Source: Ophiodon elongatus (taxonomy: Eukaryota > Chordata > Actinopteri > Perciformes > Hexagrammidae). From it: a DNA stretch of 64,000 nucleotides. Positions within the stretch are counted from its first letter, which is position 1, and each line of letters begins with the position of its first letter. The position numbers were made by a program, and so were the translations under genes. Shown piece after piece: positions 25,501 to 36,740 of the stretch. The stretch is taken from the NCBI GenBank assembly GCA_016806645.1, contig JACSYO010000389.1, positions 2,394,001 through 2,458,000 on the forward strand. The letters are read 5' to 3'. The notes beneath the pieces are model-generated. The model was given only the letters and a program-made list of their open reading frames with translations, had not been told where the DNA came from and made no database searches.

Positions 25501-28500
25501 TTACGATCTGAAAAGCATCATGCATAATACTGAGGTGCTGTCTGGTAGAATAGCTCAAAAAATGGTCTTTGGTTGGCCTTTAATCTTCAGGTAAGAAGCA
25601 GAAATATTCATTGAACAACAAACCAGAATGCTGTCCAAGACAACGCTTACTTTGAGGCATAACTTAATTTACTTGAAATCAAGACCTCACAACCTTGATT
25701 TTGAGGACAACCTAAGGACACTGTGACCTACTACAAAGTAAACTCAACATCCTTTCTCTTTCTTACTGAACACAGATGGTTTTTTACCCTGAAAGTAGTA
25801 TCAGACAATAACATCACAAGTGGCCACATTTTCTTCCTCTTTGTCACCACGGACCATGGCGCTTTTGTGAGGGAAAAAACAACATCTGCAGCCTTCAGAC
25901 AAATTACCTGAATGCAGCAAGTTTGACATCTTTTGGAAAGAAAAACCCTGACATTGTTTGGCTAGCCAATCTTGTCACCTAGCAACTGGCCCTCCTCCTT
26001 TCTGACAGTAAGGCAATCACAGTGATCTGACAGCCATGGCACAAATTATATGGCACCGGACAAACAGCTGCAGATGTAATACTCGGCATTTGAGTATTGT
26101 AAACATAAAAGGCTGCATGTTGTCTAAGAGTGAGTACAAACCTAAAGCTAAAATGAAAACTAATGCTAAACACATTGAATACTAACTGGACAGAGAATAT
26201 TCATAACTCTTTGCATTTTGTGGTTATCCTCTTTTAACATAACATCTTTTCAACCCACTAGGGGGTTACACTAAATTCACTAACACCAGAGATAAAAACC
26301 TTATTTTATTGCTCTTTATTGAAGTTATGAATATCATGAACATAAACAAAGAAGTTGGAGGTAATGCAAGTTTAGCAACATCTTCTTTCTTCTTTTGTTT
26401 TGCAATATTCCAAAAACGGATGCTACCTCTTAAAATTACAATATAAAAAAAAGAAATTGATTGATGTGTGAATTCTCTTTATTTATCGATTATATCGACA
26501 CATAGAATCATGTTAGAACATGTTGGGAAAGAATCTCCAATCACGACAATCATGTTCACACTGTGTAGGTGATCAAAAAAGGTTTAAAATATTTTGACAA
26601 TCGGTTATAGATAAAATAAAATGCCAAATACTTGCTGATTCCAGCTTCTCAAATGTGAATGCTTTTTTTCCTTGTCCTGAAAATAGTCCTTAATTGCAGC
26701 CCAATCATTGTCTTAATGGCTTGTCTGTAAATTAAACCGTCAGTACTTGCTAATAAATGGAACGACAAAAAATGCATAAATGCATAATAAACTAAGATTG
26801 GCACTAAACCAGTGGCTTGAGAGAAGAGCATATTGTAGGCGTTTTCTGTCATTCAAAAGGGAAACAATCAACGATAATCAGGAATTATCGCCAAAAGAGT
26901 AGGCGGAAGGATTAAGACAGTAGGCGTTGAAATCTTTAACCTGGCCTTTCTGCATCCCTTGTGGGTGTATAATTCATGAAGACCGTGGTCTCAATGTAAT
27001 TTAATTAACGAGCCTAGCGACAAACCGAAGCAATTGTCAATAATGGCTTCCTCTGAGAAACTGAGCGCAGCTGACTGGCGCGCCTCACCAGAAACCAACC
27101 TTCCACCATGACAGCTTCCACCCCACAGCAGTGCTAATTATGGACGTTCTAGTTTAAACACAGTGCTGGAAAACAAAGAGGAGCAAGAGATGGTTGTTTT
27201 AATTACTGTGATTGCTTGCCGCCGTTACCACATCAGCTCGACTCGCACGTAAGAAAAAGAGAGATTACAGGGTTCAAACTGCAGCGAGGAGATTTACTGG
27301 CTGGCCGATGAGCCGACAGGAGGAGGTATTTTCTTTAAAACCCTAAAACCCTTTTCTTATGGTCAGACAGTGCAAGAGACACGCAATTCAACATGTGCCA
27401 GCGTTTCAAGGTCAGAGGATATAGCCCATGCTGCTCCGCATGCCACGTGCCAAACCACCTCAAGGAACGTGGCTGCACTGTCACGAACTGTCAGGACTTT
27501 TTTTTTTATTTTTCATTGTGCTGGGGGACAAACCAGCCATTATGTGCTCAGAAATGCGGCCATTGTATCGTAATTGTCAGCACCAGATGCATGTGTGCAA
27601 ATAGGGTGTCATTATCATGTCCTCAATGCAGGCGCAGACAGAGAGGGGTTGTGACTGCAGTGGTTCATGTAAGGTACCTGGAGGAGGAGGTTGGCTCTGT
27701 GGTCTGCCTCTGGATCTTAGCCTGCTGGGTGAGCTTCTCCCTCAGGGCTGTTTGCACCTCGGCGGGGATGTCTGGAGACGTCTGGCTGATCTTCATGGCC
27801 GCCTCCAGGAGCTTTACAGTGCTCCGTCCGTTCGCCTTCACCTCCAGCGGGCACTTCTTCTCCAACTCCGGCGCTTTGCACTCGGTGACCGGCGGGGAGC
27901 TGGGTGGCGGCGCCTCGGGGAAACCAACGTGGAGGCCATTTTCGGCGTGGGCCGACAGAGCCTTGGTCCTCCAAATGGGCCAGCACAGCTTCCAAAAGAC
28001 AAAGAGAGAGACTACCAACAGGGCGAGGCCACAGAAACCCACGACCACAGCAAGGAGACTAATAGAGATGTCTACATGTAACCATGGAGAGACCCACGGA
28101 GAAAGACAGAGACACATAAGAAGGAGAGGACACGCAAGCGAGGGAGACAAAATATGACAGACAAACATGCAAGGGAGAAAGAGAAAAAAGGAGAGAAAGC
28201 CGGCTGTAAGAAAGAGGGGGCAGCATATGCACCTGTTTGATAAATCAGGACAATATAAAGTCATTTATGGAGCCACAGCATCAGGAGAATCACACGATCA
28301 GTGACAGAAGCGGAGAAAAGAAATCTCCCATCTGCTCCTGACATTTCCTTTTCTTGTTGATATTTAAAGTTTGCACCGACTGTGTATTGCATCATATACA
28401 ATGAAGCTTAACGCAGCCCACTCTACACATGCAGTTTTTCAAAACGTGTGATTCAAACCGACACTGAGTAAATTACCCAGATTGCTAAACCTATAAGATG

Positions 28501-28942
28501 GCCACCTGTCTGTTTGCCACCTGTTGCTATTCCACCGGTCTGGACTGAGCTGCAGCGAGATGGTAACAGGTAGAGAAACACTTTCGCAACAGTTCAACGC
28601 GATAAAACATACAACACATACAACTACGTGCGGTAATAAAGTTTTAACAAGTGAGAGCTAAGGTTTGGTTTCTCTTTTTGTTTTTCTTTCAAACGCTGCA
28701 ACAAGTCAATCTCTCCCTCTCTACGACAGGAACAAACGAAAGTGAACAACTGAGGGAATTGGGGGAAGAAAATAATGACTTTTTTGGCATTTACCTGCGT
28801 TTCTTTTACCTGGTATGTTGCTCTCCAGGGGGAATATATCCGAACATTTCTCCGGGTCTACGTGTCCCGTGAGACAAAGTTCCGTAATGATTTGGAGAGC
28901 CCTTTGGCACAAGGTGATGCTGTCCTCCGTCCGGAGACTCAT
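19453..28942 (-). CDS. syt10: Synaptotagmin-10, complete gene of seven coding exons
   Basis: Synaptotagmin-10 is a membrane-anchored calcium sensor of secretory vesicles; in mammals it is linked to IGF-1 vesicle release. The seven exons splice to 532 residues (human about 523). Cys12, Cys23 and Cys33 match the N-terminal cysteine cluster of the Syt3/5/6/10 group that forms disulfide dimers. A transmembrane helix lies near residues 55-76, followed by KLCWP. The linker carries SPDIPAEVQTALREKL and SIGRIKPELYKQKSVDSED. C2A spans about 242-366 with all five calcium-binding aspartates (KDFTGTSDPY, YDFDRFTSHD). C2B spans about 375-505 (MDITGSSDPY, DYDRVGHNEV, and WHxL near its end, here WHAL), followed by a 23-residue tail ending in PSPKPLQTP. 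Human syt10 has VSLLAVVVSFCGLALLVVSL in the membrane helix and PGRATSFDSQGSCPSPKP in the tail; the fish versions match closely and exclude Syt3 and Syt6. All exon phases agree and all introns are GT-AG. Confidence 0.96.
20640..21030. other. Possible decayed repeat inside syt10 intron 6
   Basis: A block with a poly-G run at 20749-20761 and sequences such as ggtgctacatgagcatgaaa and gttggaaagcacctttaacc resembles dispersed fish repeat material. There is no coding content. The assignment rests on general resemblance only. Confidence 0.25.
21666..21795 (-). CDS. syt10: syt10 exon 6 (end of C2B)
   Basis: The acceptor is TTACAG before AGTTGGACAC, and the donor is GGAGAG before GTACAG. It codes for VGHNEVIGVCRTGPDAEGLG through THWHALGE, nearly identical to mammalian Syt10. 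If the following intron were retained, translation would add eight residues (VQTHVFCP) and stop at 21639-21641. Confidence 0.95.
21969..22140 (-). CDS. syt10: syt10 exon 5 (middle of C2B)
   Basis: The acceptor is GTCTCCCAG and the donor is GATCG before GTGAGT. It codes for DPYVKVYLICDGRRLKKR (containing the C2B polybasic strand), TLNPVYNEAIIFDIPPENV and MVMDYD (56 codons with split codons at both ends). The intron to exon 6 is only 173 bases. Confidence 0.96.
22496..22616 (-). CDS. syt10: syt10 exon 4 (start of C2B)
   Basis: The acceptor is GTCTCCAG before GAGAGTATTGAC, and the donor is TCTTCAG before GTAAC. It codes for ESIDLGEIMYSLCYLPTAGR through MDITGSS (40 codons plus one base). The first C2B calcium-loop aspartate is in MDITG. 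Confidence 0.96.
22978..23748 (-). repeat. Interrupted copy of a dispersed repeat in syt10 intron 3
   Basis: The left end (gtggatgtagtcacg, ccattggtttgtggac, gccatctcgttttttttggc) and the right end (cctgtcaatcaccaggtag, cctaaagcatactctg) are reverse-complement relatives of the element at 40003-40452. About 540 bases of other sequence separate the two halves. The right end stops where LINE-like sequence begins near 23746. Confidence 0.6.
23746..23928 (+). pseudogene. LINE-related fragment in syt10 intron 3
   Basis: This segment shares tggagcactaatggcat, agtggagcgga, gagacgatcac, agggaggaga and gatggaagctaagcta with the minus strand of 45655-45822, where the homologous stretch leads into a LINE endonuclease fragment. 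It has no intact domain of its own. It is a short truncated insertion. Confidence 0.6.
24838..25399 (-). CDS. syt10: syt10 exon 3 (linker end and C2A domain)
   Basis: The acceptor is TTTCCAACAG and the donor is ACTACA before GTGAGT. At 562 bases it completes Arg181 and codes for 187 further residues, ending WKDIHAATT. It carries the HLPRQM and SIGRIKPELYKQ blocks and the whole C2A domain with intact calcium-binding loops. Confidence 0.97.
26460..26720. repeat. Decayed dispersed repeat in syt10 intron 2
   Basis: Blocks such as atttatcgattatatcgac, gacaatcggttatagat and aaatgccaaatacttgctgattccagcttctc belong to the ATCGATTA-type dispersed repeat family also seen at 31520-31700 and 32945-33165. 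The limits are approximate. Confidence 0.55.
27678..28071 (-). CDS. syt10: syt10 exon 2 (membrane anchor and linker)
   Basis: The acceptor is TACATGTAG before ACATCTCTATT, and the donor is CTCCAG before GTACCTT. It codes for D50 through S180 plus two bases (phase 1 in, phase 2 out). It contains the transmembrane helix SLLAVVVGFCGLALLVVSL, the WKLCWPIW juxtamembrane cysteine that may be palmitoylated, a proline-rich stretch (EAPPPSSPPV), and the conserved KISQTSPDIPAEVQTAL block. Confidence 0.95.
28795..28942 (-). CDS. syt10: syt10 exon 1 (start codon, N-terminal cysteines)
   Basis: It codes for residues 1-49 plus one base. The start MSLRTEDSI aligns with human MSFRKEDG. The ATG has a purine at -3, unlike the in-frame ATG 54 bases upstream (28996). 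The donor is GCAG followed by GTAAAT at 28794. A second in-phase donor, CCAG followed by GTAAAA, lies 15 bases earlier (exon end 28810) and would remove GKRNA. The longer form matches the human spacing between IFP and the membrane segment. Confidence 0.9.
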
Positions 28943-29009
28943 GTCTCTCCTGTTAAGCCATTGCACGCCGGGGGAACCGGGAGTGCGGTGGTTCATTTGG
29001 GCTCTTTAA

Positions 29010-29250
29010 AAAAAAAAGAAGAAAAAAAAGGTTATTCGCTGCGGAGTGCAGCCCGTCCGCGGGAGAGAGCTTGGAGGCGCGCTGCGCCCTGATCCATATC
29101 CAGCGCGCAATGAGGAGCGACTGGCCAGACGCGCTCCCTGGTTAGATGAACAGGCAGCGGGGTGCTGGAGTCCAACCCTTGGCTGCGTCCAATAGCGAGG
29201 CGCATCAATGTGCGAGTGAGTCCTGTTGGTTGGTGGCAGTAACGGCACTA
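29010..29250 (-). promoter_or_regulatory. syt10: CpG-rich upstream region of syt10
   Basis: Immediately upstream of the syt10 start, 29040-29200 is clearly richer in G+C and CpG than its surroundings (cgtccgcgg, ggcgcgctgcgcc, cagcgcgcaatg, cagacgcgctcc). This is typical of a CpG-associated vertebrate promoter and 5' UTR. No TATA box was identified and the transcription start is unknown. Confidence 0.5.
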
Positions 29251-31100
29251 CTTGTTCTAGTAACGACTAGAGTTCCTCGTGAGGGACTGACAACCTGTGT
29301 GAGTGTGTCCCCGCCTTTCGTCCAACACATGCTGGTTTATAGATTCCAGTCCTCCCAAACCCCGACTGATCTTCGTCCCCTGTGACCCTGGACAGTGTAC
29401 ACGAGATGATAGGTAAGGGATAAAAGATGGATCGATCTTCGTAGAATACGTTATTATTTTAAAGATCCACGAAGACATTAGAATCCCGTACTTTTGTTAT
29501 TCCCTGTGACTCAAATTGTCTTCCATCAGCCATCAGATCCCTAAATACCCTAATTAATCCGATGTCAAAGAGCCACGTGATCACAGCTTTATGATACTGG
29601 CTTTGATTATTCATAATGTGGCATGTGGTTTCAACAAGTGTCTTAAAAACAGTTATGCACATTGTGTGTATATATATATTCATATATATATATCATGCAT
29701 AAATATTGTAGTGAGTATAACATGGCTTTTGAATTATTATAAGTATAATTCAGCTTTTTTTCACCATTACTTGACCAGCCAGTAATCTTCAACTGAAAGT
29801 CTGCATGTAAATAATTTTAAAAAGTTGCAAAGCTGTTGTTATTCCATGTCAGCTGTGATATGTCTAAATTACTGATTATTCAGTCTCAAAATGACAATTT
29901 AAGAATAATGTATCCCTATAAAAAATATTTAATGATTTTAAACCAATTATTACCTCTTTGGCACATTTGAAGCGAACACCGTGTGTCATCTTTCACAGTT
30001 GCATAGCAACCTTTTTTTTTATCGCACATAACAGCAGAGACATGTAATCGATGCTTAACCAATCACTGTCTTTAATGATAACACTGATATTAGTTTAAAC
30101 TATAAAAGTAATTGAAGGGTTAGCTCTTATTTTGAATTACACTAACCTTATGAAAATAAGGTATGTTATAACTTAAAACACATAATAAATAGGCTAATTA
30201 TTACTATTGCATGTAATTATTTCAGGATTTTATAATATATTTACAGGGAGAGGACTAAAATGTCTAATTGGCTTCCCAAAAGAACAATATCAACAAGACA
30301 CCAACAGAGACTTTGATGTTCATGCGTCTATGTAAAACTACATTTACTTTATTCTCAATCACAGGACATCAAAATTAAAACACAGCTGCTGCATTAAACA
30401 GGTGAGGAAGCCAGAAATTCAAAAAGTTCAAGGATCTTTCGTCACATTCACTACAAAGGCTACATTGTTGCCTCCACTGCAGAAGCACAACACTTATCCT
30501 TCCTATTTTTACTCTGTTTCTGTATTATTCACCTTACACTCAATGACAATGGGGGGCATGAAATTGTAGCCAAGGGAAACTGGAAATTGTGTTGAAAAAA
30601 GAGAAAATAACAACTGCTGCATTGTAAGAGTGACAGATTCTTACGATACTGGAAAGGACAGAACAAGAAAGAAAACCCCTTTTTACAATCCAACCACAGC
30701 CATTTGATCATCTGTGTTTCCACAAATTATCCCTTATCTTTGCAATAAATTGTTGTTATTCACGTCCCCATATTTCAGCGGCTTGTGATTTTGCATTTTT
30801 AAAACTAATGTAAAATGAAACATTGGATACTTCAACCTCATAAATGCACAAAAATGGAAATTCAGTGAGTCCATGCCGTATGACCATGAATATAAAGTGA
30901 TATACATATGTATGTTGAACATTTTAAATGAATGTCAAAGCATACTCTGATTAGGGGAGTCTTTCAGCAGCTTTATGTTCACCTCCTGTGAACTAATTTT
31001 GCATGACCAAATACATTACATGTCTGTGTTCTTCTTTTGGTTCTTCTTGCAATACATTTATGGAATCCTGGACATTACGAGTAATTACAAGAAAAACAAC
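29250..31100. other. Intergenic, AT-rich
   Basis: No exon or RNA gene was recognised. A short TA-rich tract lies near 29668-29690. The rest is low-complexity AT-rich DNA. Confidence 0.55.
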
Positions 31101-31480
31101 TTCTCCTTGGGATGAATCTAATGACTTTGTTGATCCCGTCTTGGGGTTGACGTTTGTGATGTAGAGTGAAATATCTCAATACCCGTCGGATGGATTGCTA
31201 TTGAAGTTTGTACACCCATTCATGGTGCCCAGAGGATGAATCAATTGTGACCTTGGTGATCCTCGGCTCCACCAGGAGGTCAAAATGTTTGCTTATCAAC
31301 TGAAATATCTCTACAGCTAAGAGCCAAATTGCCACAAATTTTGTGTCGACATTCATGTTCCCCACAGGTTGAATCCTAATGACTTTGGTGATCTGCTGAC
31401 GTTCTCTTTTTCACCAACAGATGTTTATGAATTGGGATTTAGAGTGAAATATACGATGGCTTTGAATGCAGTCCAATTCA
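31100..31480. repeat. Decayed tandem-like dispersed repeat (GACTTTGGTGAT family)
   Basis: Related units recur: aatgactttgttgatccc, tgaccttggtgatcctc and aatgactttggtgatctgc, alternating with gaaatatctc and cattcatggtgcccagagga-type blocks. The spacing is about 130 bases. This is a familiar teleost dispersed repeat built of partial tandem units. Confidence 0.7.
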
Positions 31481-31519
31481 GACATTCATGGGCTTTGTGA
31501 ACTTTGGTGTAACCCAAGA

Positions 31520-31700
31520 TTATTTTTCATTATTAAATACTGTGCTGATCATTTTCTTGATTAATTGATTTTATGGTGGTTTCAAGTCCAAGTTGCTATC
31601 ATCAAATTGCTTCTTTTGGATGACCAACGGTCCAAAACCATTCAAACTACAACATTATAAAACGATTAATTAACTAATAATAGTTTTAGCTTACATTTTT
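31520..31700. repeat. Dispersed repeat (ATCGATTA / CAGTCCAAAAC family)
   Basis: Blocks gattaattgattttatgg, ccaacggtccaaaacc and aaacgattaattaac match the family also present at 32945-33165 and, reversed, at 26460-26720. Confidence 0.55.
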
Positions 31701-32193
31701 CCAATATTTATCAATATAACTAGTTTGGCTTTGGCCGCTTGAATGGCTGTAGACTCTTGTTTCTGTAGACGTTTGTTTCTTATTAGATTATCATCCTAAT
31801 GTTCAAAATGGTTCCCACTCTCCCCATAGAACAATGTTTCACATTCTTTGAGCAACGTTCCCACATCCCAAAGCCAAAACCAAAGGGCTGTTTGGCAGAC
31901 CCACAGAATTGGGAATTAACCGAACAGAAGGGCAAAAATAATTAACTGCTGTACTGAATTGGAGTTGGCTAAGACTTGATTCAATATCACACAATTGATA
32001 TGATGATGTGCATACAGCCAGCAGTTTGGCAGTCCGGGCTGTGTGAACGGTAATGTAATCATTTAATAGGACGGTGCTCTTTAGAATGCAGAAGGACAAT
32101 TAAAACATCTGATTGGAAGCCACTTGTGGCATTTTGCAGTCATGGATGACTTGAATATCCAAAACAGACTCCATGCAAAACTTTGCCTCTTGA

Positions 32194-32224
32194 CCCCCCC
32201 CCCACCCACCCCTCCGCCCCCCCC
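32194..32224. other. C-tract cluster with G-quadruplex potential on the minus strand
   Basis: Four or more C-runs (ccccccccccc, ccc, cccc, cccccccc) sit within 31 bases, so the minus strand carries closely spaced G-runs that satisfy a simple G-quadruplex pattern. Such tracts are also common sites of sequencing length error. Confidence 0.5.
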
Positions 32225-32944
32225 TCACGAGGGTTTTATTTCCCATGGTGGTTTATTCCCAACTGCAAATCTTCTGACATGAGGGACGTGAATCCATAAG
32301 GGGCCGTCTCCTAGACAACACTACATATATTGTCAGTGTACTGTCTGGGAGATTGGCTTTGTGTCTGAGTTAATGTCCTTCGTTTATGTCCAGAGTAGCA
32401 TTGTGAAGAGAAATAAACAGCATTTGTGCTGTTGGTGGAGCCCACTGGGTGGAAAATCAACTCCACTTTAAAATGCCTTTTTGTAAAGTTGTATATATAT
32501 TGTTAAAGGTTACTAATTTGAAGGCTGAAAGGAAGGAGTGCCGATAATGAAGGGTTAGTGTGTGATTATGGTAATGCCAACTTGTAAATACAAAAGTAAT
32601 CATTGCCCACGCTGTCTGTATTGCCCCGTTGGTATTTTTTCCCAAACAAAGAGAAAGAAGCAGAAAATGTAAAGCACCAACTGTGCCTTTTAATGACGTG
32701 AACTATTGAATGTGAAAGATTGAATCTGGAAAGATTTACGTTATAATCATGTCTGCATTGTAGTATTCTCAAAACCAGTTCGGTCAAGATAAATTATGGT
32801 AAAATGTTACGGTTTGTTCTTATTTTAGGATCTTTATACTGTGCTAAGAGCAACAAGTCCTCATACATGAGTATGAGTGATGACTGATCAGCCACATTTA
32901 TGGTTAATGTCTCTTTGAGTTTAGGAAACTAAAACTACCTATTG

Positions 32945-33165
32945 AAGTTTTGGGAAATATTGTGATTATTTTAAAAGTGGCTGACAGCTGGATATGTACT
33001 TTTTCTTGAATAATCGATTGATCTCTGTCAGAAAATAGTGAAAAACGTCCAGGTGACGTTTCGATATATCTGGCCAACAGTCCTAAGCCCCAAAATATCC
33101 AGTTTACTATCAAGTATTAGATGACAAAGAAAAGCATACAATCCTCACATTTGAGTTGCCATAAA
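32945..33165. repeat. Dispersed repeat (ATCGATTG / CAGTTTACTATC family)
   Basis: The series aataatcgattgatc, cagaaaatagtgaaaaacgt, ccaacagtcctaagcccc, atatccagtttactatca and aatcctcacatttgag follows the order of a common teleost dispersed repeat, of which the 31520 and 26460 segments are other parts. Confidence 0.7.
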
Positions 33166-33224
33166 CACGTGTTTAACGTTTCAAATTTAAACAAAAGCAC
33201 TTATAGGTATAGGCAACAAAACCA

Positions 33225-33390
33225 CTTAATTAGTTAGGTTCAGGAAAAACATCATGGTTTGGCTTGAAATAACTACGTTAACTAAGTTAAGTGTAAACAG
33301 CTTAACATAAGTATGCAAAACTTTAAAAAAAACTTAACAATTCTATGATTTCCTGGTTGAAAGTCCTGTGTTTGTTTCGGAGGTCAGAGG
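33225..33390. repeat. Dispersed repeat (GGTTAGG..AAAACATCA..GAAAGTCCTG family), copy 1
   Basis: It contains gttaggttcaggaaaaacat, taactaagttaagtgtaaac and ttgaaagtcctgtgtttgtt. Related copies lie at 47995-48180 (reverse), 57160-57345 and 61770-61860. Confidence 0.65.
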
Positions 33391-34129
33391 TCGGATTGGT
33401 TGGATGAATCAACAACATGTTAGACTTCAACATAGAAGACCGTTGCTCACTTGCAGTTTCCTGTTGATAGTCAATGTTGGTTTCTTTTAATCATAACCAC
33501 AATCGTTGCTTAACCATAACCAAGTTTTTATTTTGACTCAAACCTTTGTGGTTTGATGTGGAGGATTTGTTTTTTTTAACACGATGCTAACACCACCTGA
33601 GACTGAAGCTTTTTTTGCAGACAACCTCCAGAGAAAGTGTCTCTGGGAGTTGTGGCAGACAATTCTGATGTTAATCATCCTGCTGTAATCAAATATGTTT
33701 ATGAGAGAGTCGCTTTTGGGGCTTCAGTAGAGTTTATTTTAGGCTAATCAGTCGATTGATTGAAAATAACACCGGAACTCTTCATGTCTCATGGATTATT
33801 ACTTCACTAAATCATTCGTCTCTGAATCTGAAATCATTTCCCAGCGACATTTTGAATCCTTAATCCTTCCAGGGGAAGATGACTGATTAGATAAACGTAC
33901 TTGGACAATTTGTAGAATAATTAGTCCCTTGGAGACTAAATTATCTTGTACAGATATTCAGTGATAACATCAATCAAACCACTGAGTTTTTATCTGTATT
34001 ATTTAGTATTGATATTTATTTTTCATCATCAGTGTGTATATGTAACAATACTTTCCGAAATACATTCATTATTCATTTTTTTATTGTAATGGGAAATTTC
34101 TATGTAGCTCGAGAGAAGAGTTGGAATAA

Positions 34130-34880
34130 ATCAAGTGTATAATGAAACAGAGTCTTGACCGGAATCAAAGTTGTCTTGTCGTTTTATTTAAGCTTGCAAG
34201 CGGAAGGCGTTCAACAGTCACGTATCGCAGTGCACTGGAGAAGTACCTTCAACGAGTGATCGTTGTACATGTCATTTATACATACAGAAAATCACACCTA
34301 TGATGAGTCATACACAAAGTGGAAGTCTGTCTGTACGCGATATAATCTGGGTTCAATTAGCCTGTGTAGGTGCACCAAAAACTAAGCCTTTGTGGTAAGT
34401 TTTCTAAGAATACAGTCAGAAACTGAAGTTGATAAAGAGGAACCTAGATGTGTCTATATCTCTGTCTTTGCAGACGCTTTAAACAGTTATATACTTAATA
34501 CATATTTTTTACCATTACATTATACATCATAAACAATTGAAATACACATACACAATTCTCGAATTTGGCACAAACAAAGAGTAAGTTTTGGCAAATTACT
34601 TTCCGAACATTGCCGATGCTTTCAATGAGGCCAAACTCAAAATTCACCCCAGGGCTGAAGACGGCAGACAATATTTCACTCAATGATGCTGCCAGTAGAG
34701 ACATATTTATATGTTGTGAGTAAAACTGTTATGAAAAGGTTATATCTCTATTTCTAAACTTTGGTTGTCTGTTGGGTTGCGCGAGGACAGAGTCTGAGAA
34801 TGTCAAATGTCATGGTAAATGTCAGGGGAGTTGGCCACCAAGATGAAAGTGTGAAAGTGACGGAGGGTACATAATGTTCA
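34130..34880 (-). mobile_element. Possible solo LTR of an old LTR retrotransposon
   Basis: Read on the minus strand, the block has a TATA-like element (catataaata, near 34705) and, about 500 bases on, an AATAAA poly(A) signal (34183-34188) followed by cgacaagacaactttgattc, an arrangement like an LTR. A 5-base CATTA flanks the approximate ends, but the expected TG...CA termini are not both present. No gag or pol sequence lies nearby. This is a weak, pattern-based call. Confidence 0.25.
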
Positions 34881-36740
34881 GAGTCTTCTACTTGCGCAAG
34901 AGGGTAAACGTTCGAAGTTATATCAAGCTGAGAAAATATGAGAGGAAATATTTTTGGACTTTAAACCGCACCTGTTCGGGACGCGCAGATAGTTTGGTCT
35001 CCGGTGTTGCTGCTTAAGTAAGAACGGCTTATCTAATCACCCACAATGCACTTCCTGAGGTCCTCAGCCAAACGCCCGCCAAATGTGTAGTGGATGTCGA
35101 GAAAAATACAAATAAATGTGTCCCGTAGATCCCCAGTTTCTCAGGTCTGTCTTTCCTTATCTGTTCTTGAATGTACTGTAACGAGATACGGAGAGTGAGC
35201 TGTTCCCCTTTTTAAAAATGGCAAACCATCACGACCAAGTTCACAACAGGCCTTATCTACAAACCATCAGAAGGGCAAATTTGTGCCATTTTTCTACATT
35301 GCGTTATATTTATCTTATCTAGGTAAAACAGCCATTTCGAATAGATATGCTTTTGATAAAAGACAATTGTGTTTTATGCATTTTTCATTGGAAACATATG
35401 GATGTTAAATACTTGAATTGTCAGTATTGAACACGCATATGAGAGTGAATAAATGCATTCAGGCGGAGTTAACAGGCTCTTGTTATTTTTTTCATTGGCC
35501 ACATTTATCAGTACGAAACAAACATTCAGGCAAACTCATGTGGCTCAAAGATACAAATGTTAAATAAAAGACTGTGGAAGAAACTCTGCAAATTTATTTG
35601 GCGACCGTAATAAAATCTAACCCACCTGTACCGACCCAAGTTAGCAGATTAACGAACATCATCAAAAGAAAGATGTTCATCATCTTCAGTGTTACAATGT
35701 TGTTGTGATATTTCGGTGAAAGCAGGCAGCCGAGGAGCCTTGTGGCGACGGACACGTTTTGAGAACAGTCTGTTACATTGGCTGACATTAAGGCAGCCCG
35801 CCAGTGAGAAGTGATTTAATCATTAACATTCATGAGCGGGAACATGGGTGGCTTCCAGCACGCTGCGCCGCTGCCTAAAACAAAACAACAGCCAGCACAA
35901 CACCGAAATTGCAGCTGCAATTGATTTATTTTGGAGACAGTGAGAGCATAATCAGAAATCTGAATGCATTCGCACAACTTGGAGAAGAGAGACGGTCCTC
36001 TGTAAATGTCGAGCAAACTGATTTGTGGAGCAGAAAAGCACAAAAACACTTAGATTGTTTTTTTACAAGTTCTACCACTTGTGTTGGTTCAGTGTGATGT
36101 TTGTTTTCAGTATTTCTTGATTGCTCCTCCCCCCCTCCCCCTCCTGTGTCAAGCACAAAGATGCGACGTGTGAAGATGGATTAATTTGTTACTTAACAGT
36201 TTAATGACCGCCTGCCCCGATAGGACGCGCTGTTTTGTGTTTAATTATTCTCACAACACTTGAAGTATCCGGAGCTGGGATTTGTTGGCAGCGAGTGCCA
36301 TTTGGTAGATTTAAAAGGCTCAGCAACATGATGAGGGATCAGTTTCTTTTATCCAAAGAGCAGTGCCTCCACGCTCCATATAAAAATAAATAAATGAGAA
36401 GCCACTGAGCTGTTTAAATAACAAGACACTGGAGGAGTGAAGCTCTTCGTCTCAAGCAGTAGTGGAATTATGTCCATTAAACGGCTTTTATACAGGAAGG
36501 AAACAACACGTTGTAATGCAGTGGACTAAACTAAAATTGAAATAGGCACTTGAGCGATGAGCACTCTATAAAGCTACGTGAAGCTGCAGATTTGTGCGAT
36601 AGGTTCATCTTCATGAGCGACCCCTTTCACATTGTTAATATGAAAGTATTGATTAAAGCTGCCGTAAACAACGGAACATGGTCAAGTGGAGGAAGGAATA
36701 TGTGTCCGACTTGTCCATGATCATTTATTGTGTCATGGCT
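34880..36740. other. Intergenic, nothing recognised
   Basis: No coding exon, RNA gene or convincing repeat was seen. A CT/CCCC-rich patch lies near 36126-36145. Confidence 0.5.

Noticed and set aside
27393..28157. A 254-codon plus-strand open frame
   Set aside because: It lies antisense to syt10 exon 2, which has family homology and correct splice sites. The plus-strand peptide has no recognisable domain.
28942..28996. Upstream in-frame ATG as the syt10 start
   Set aside because: The extra 18 residues have no match in Syt10, and the downstream ATG aligns exactly with the mammalian start and has the better purine at -3.
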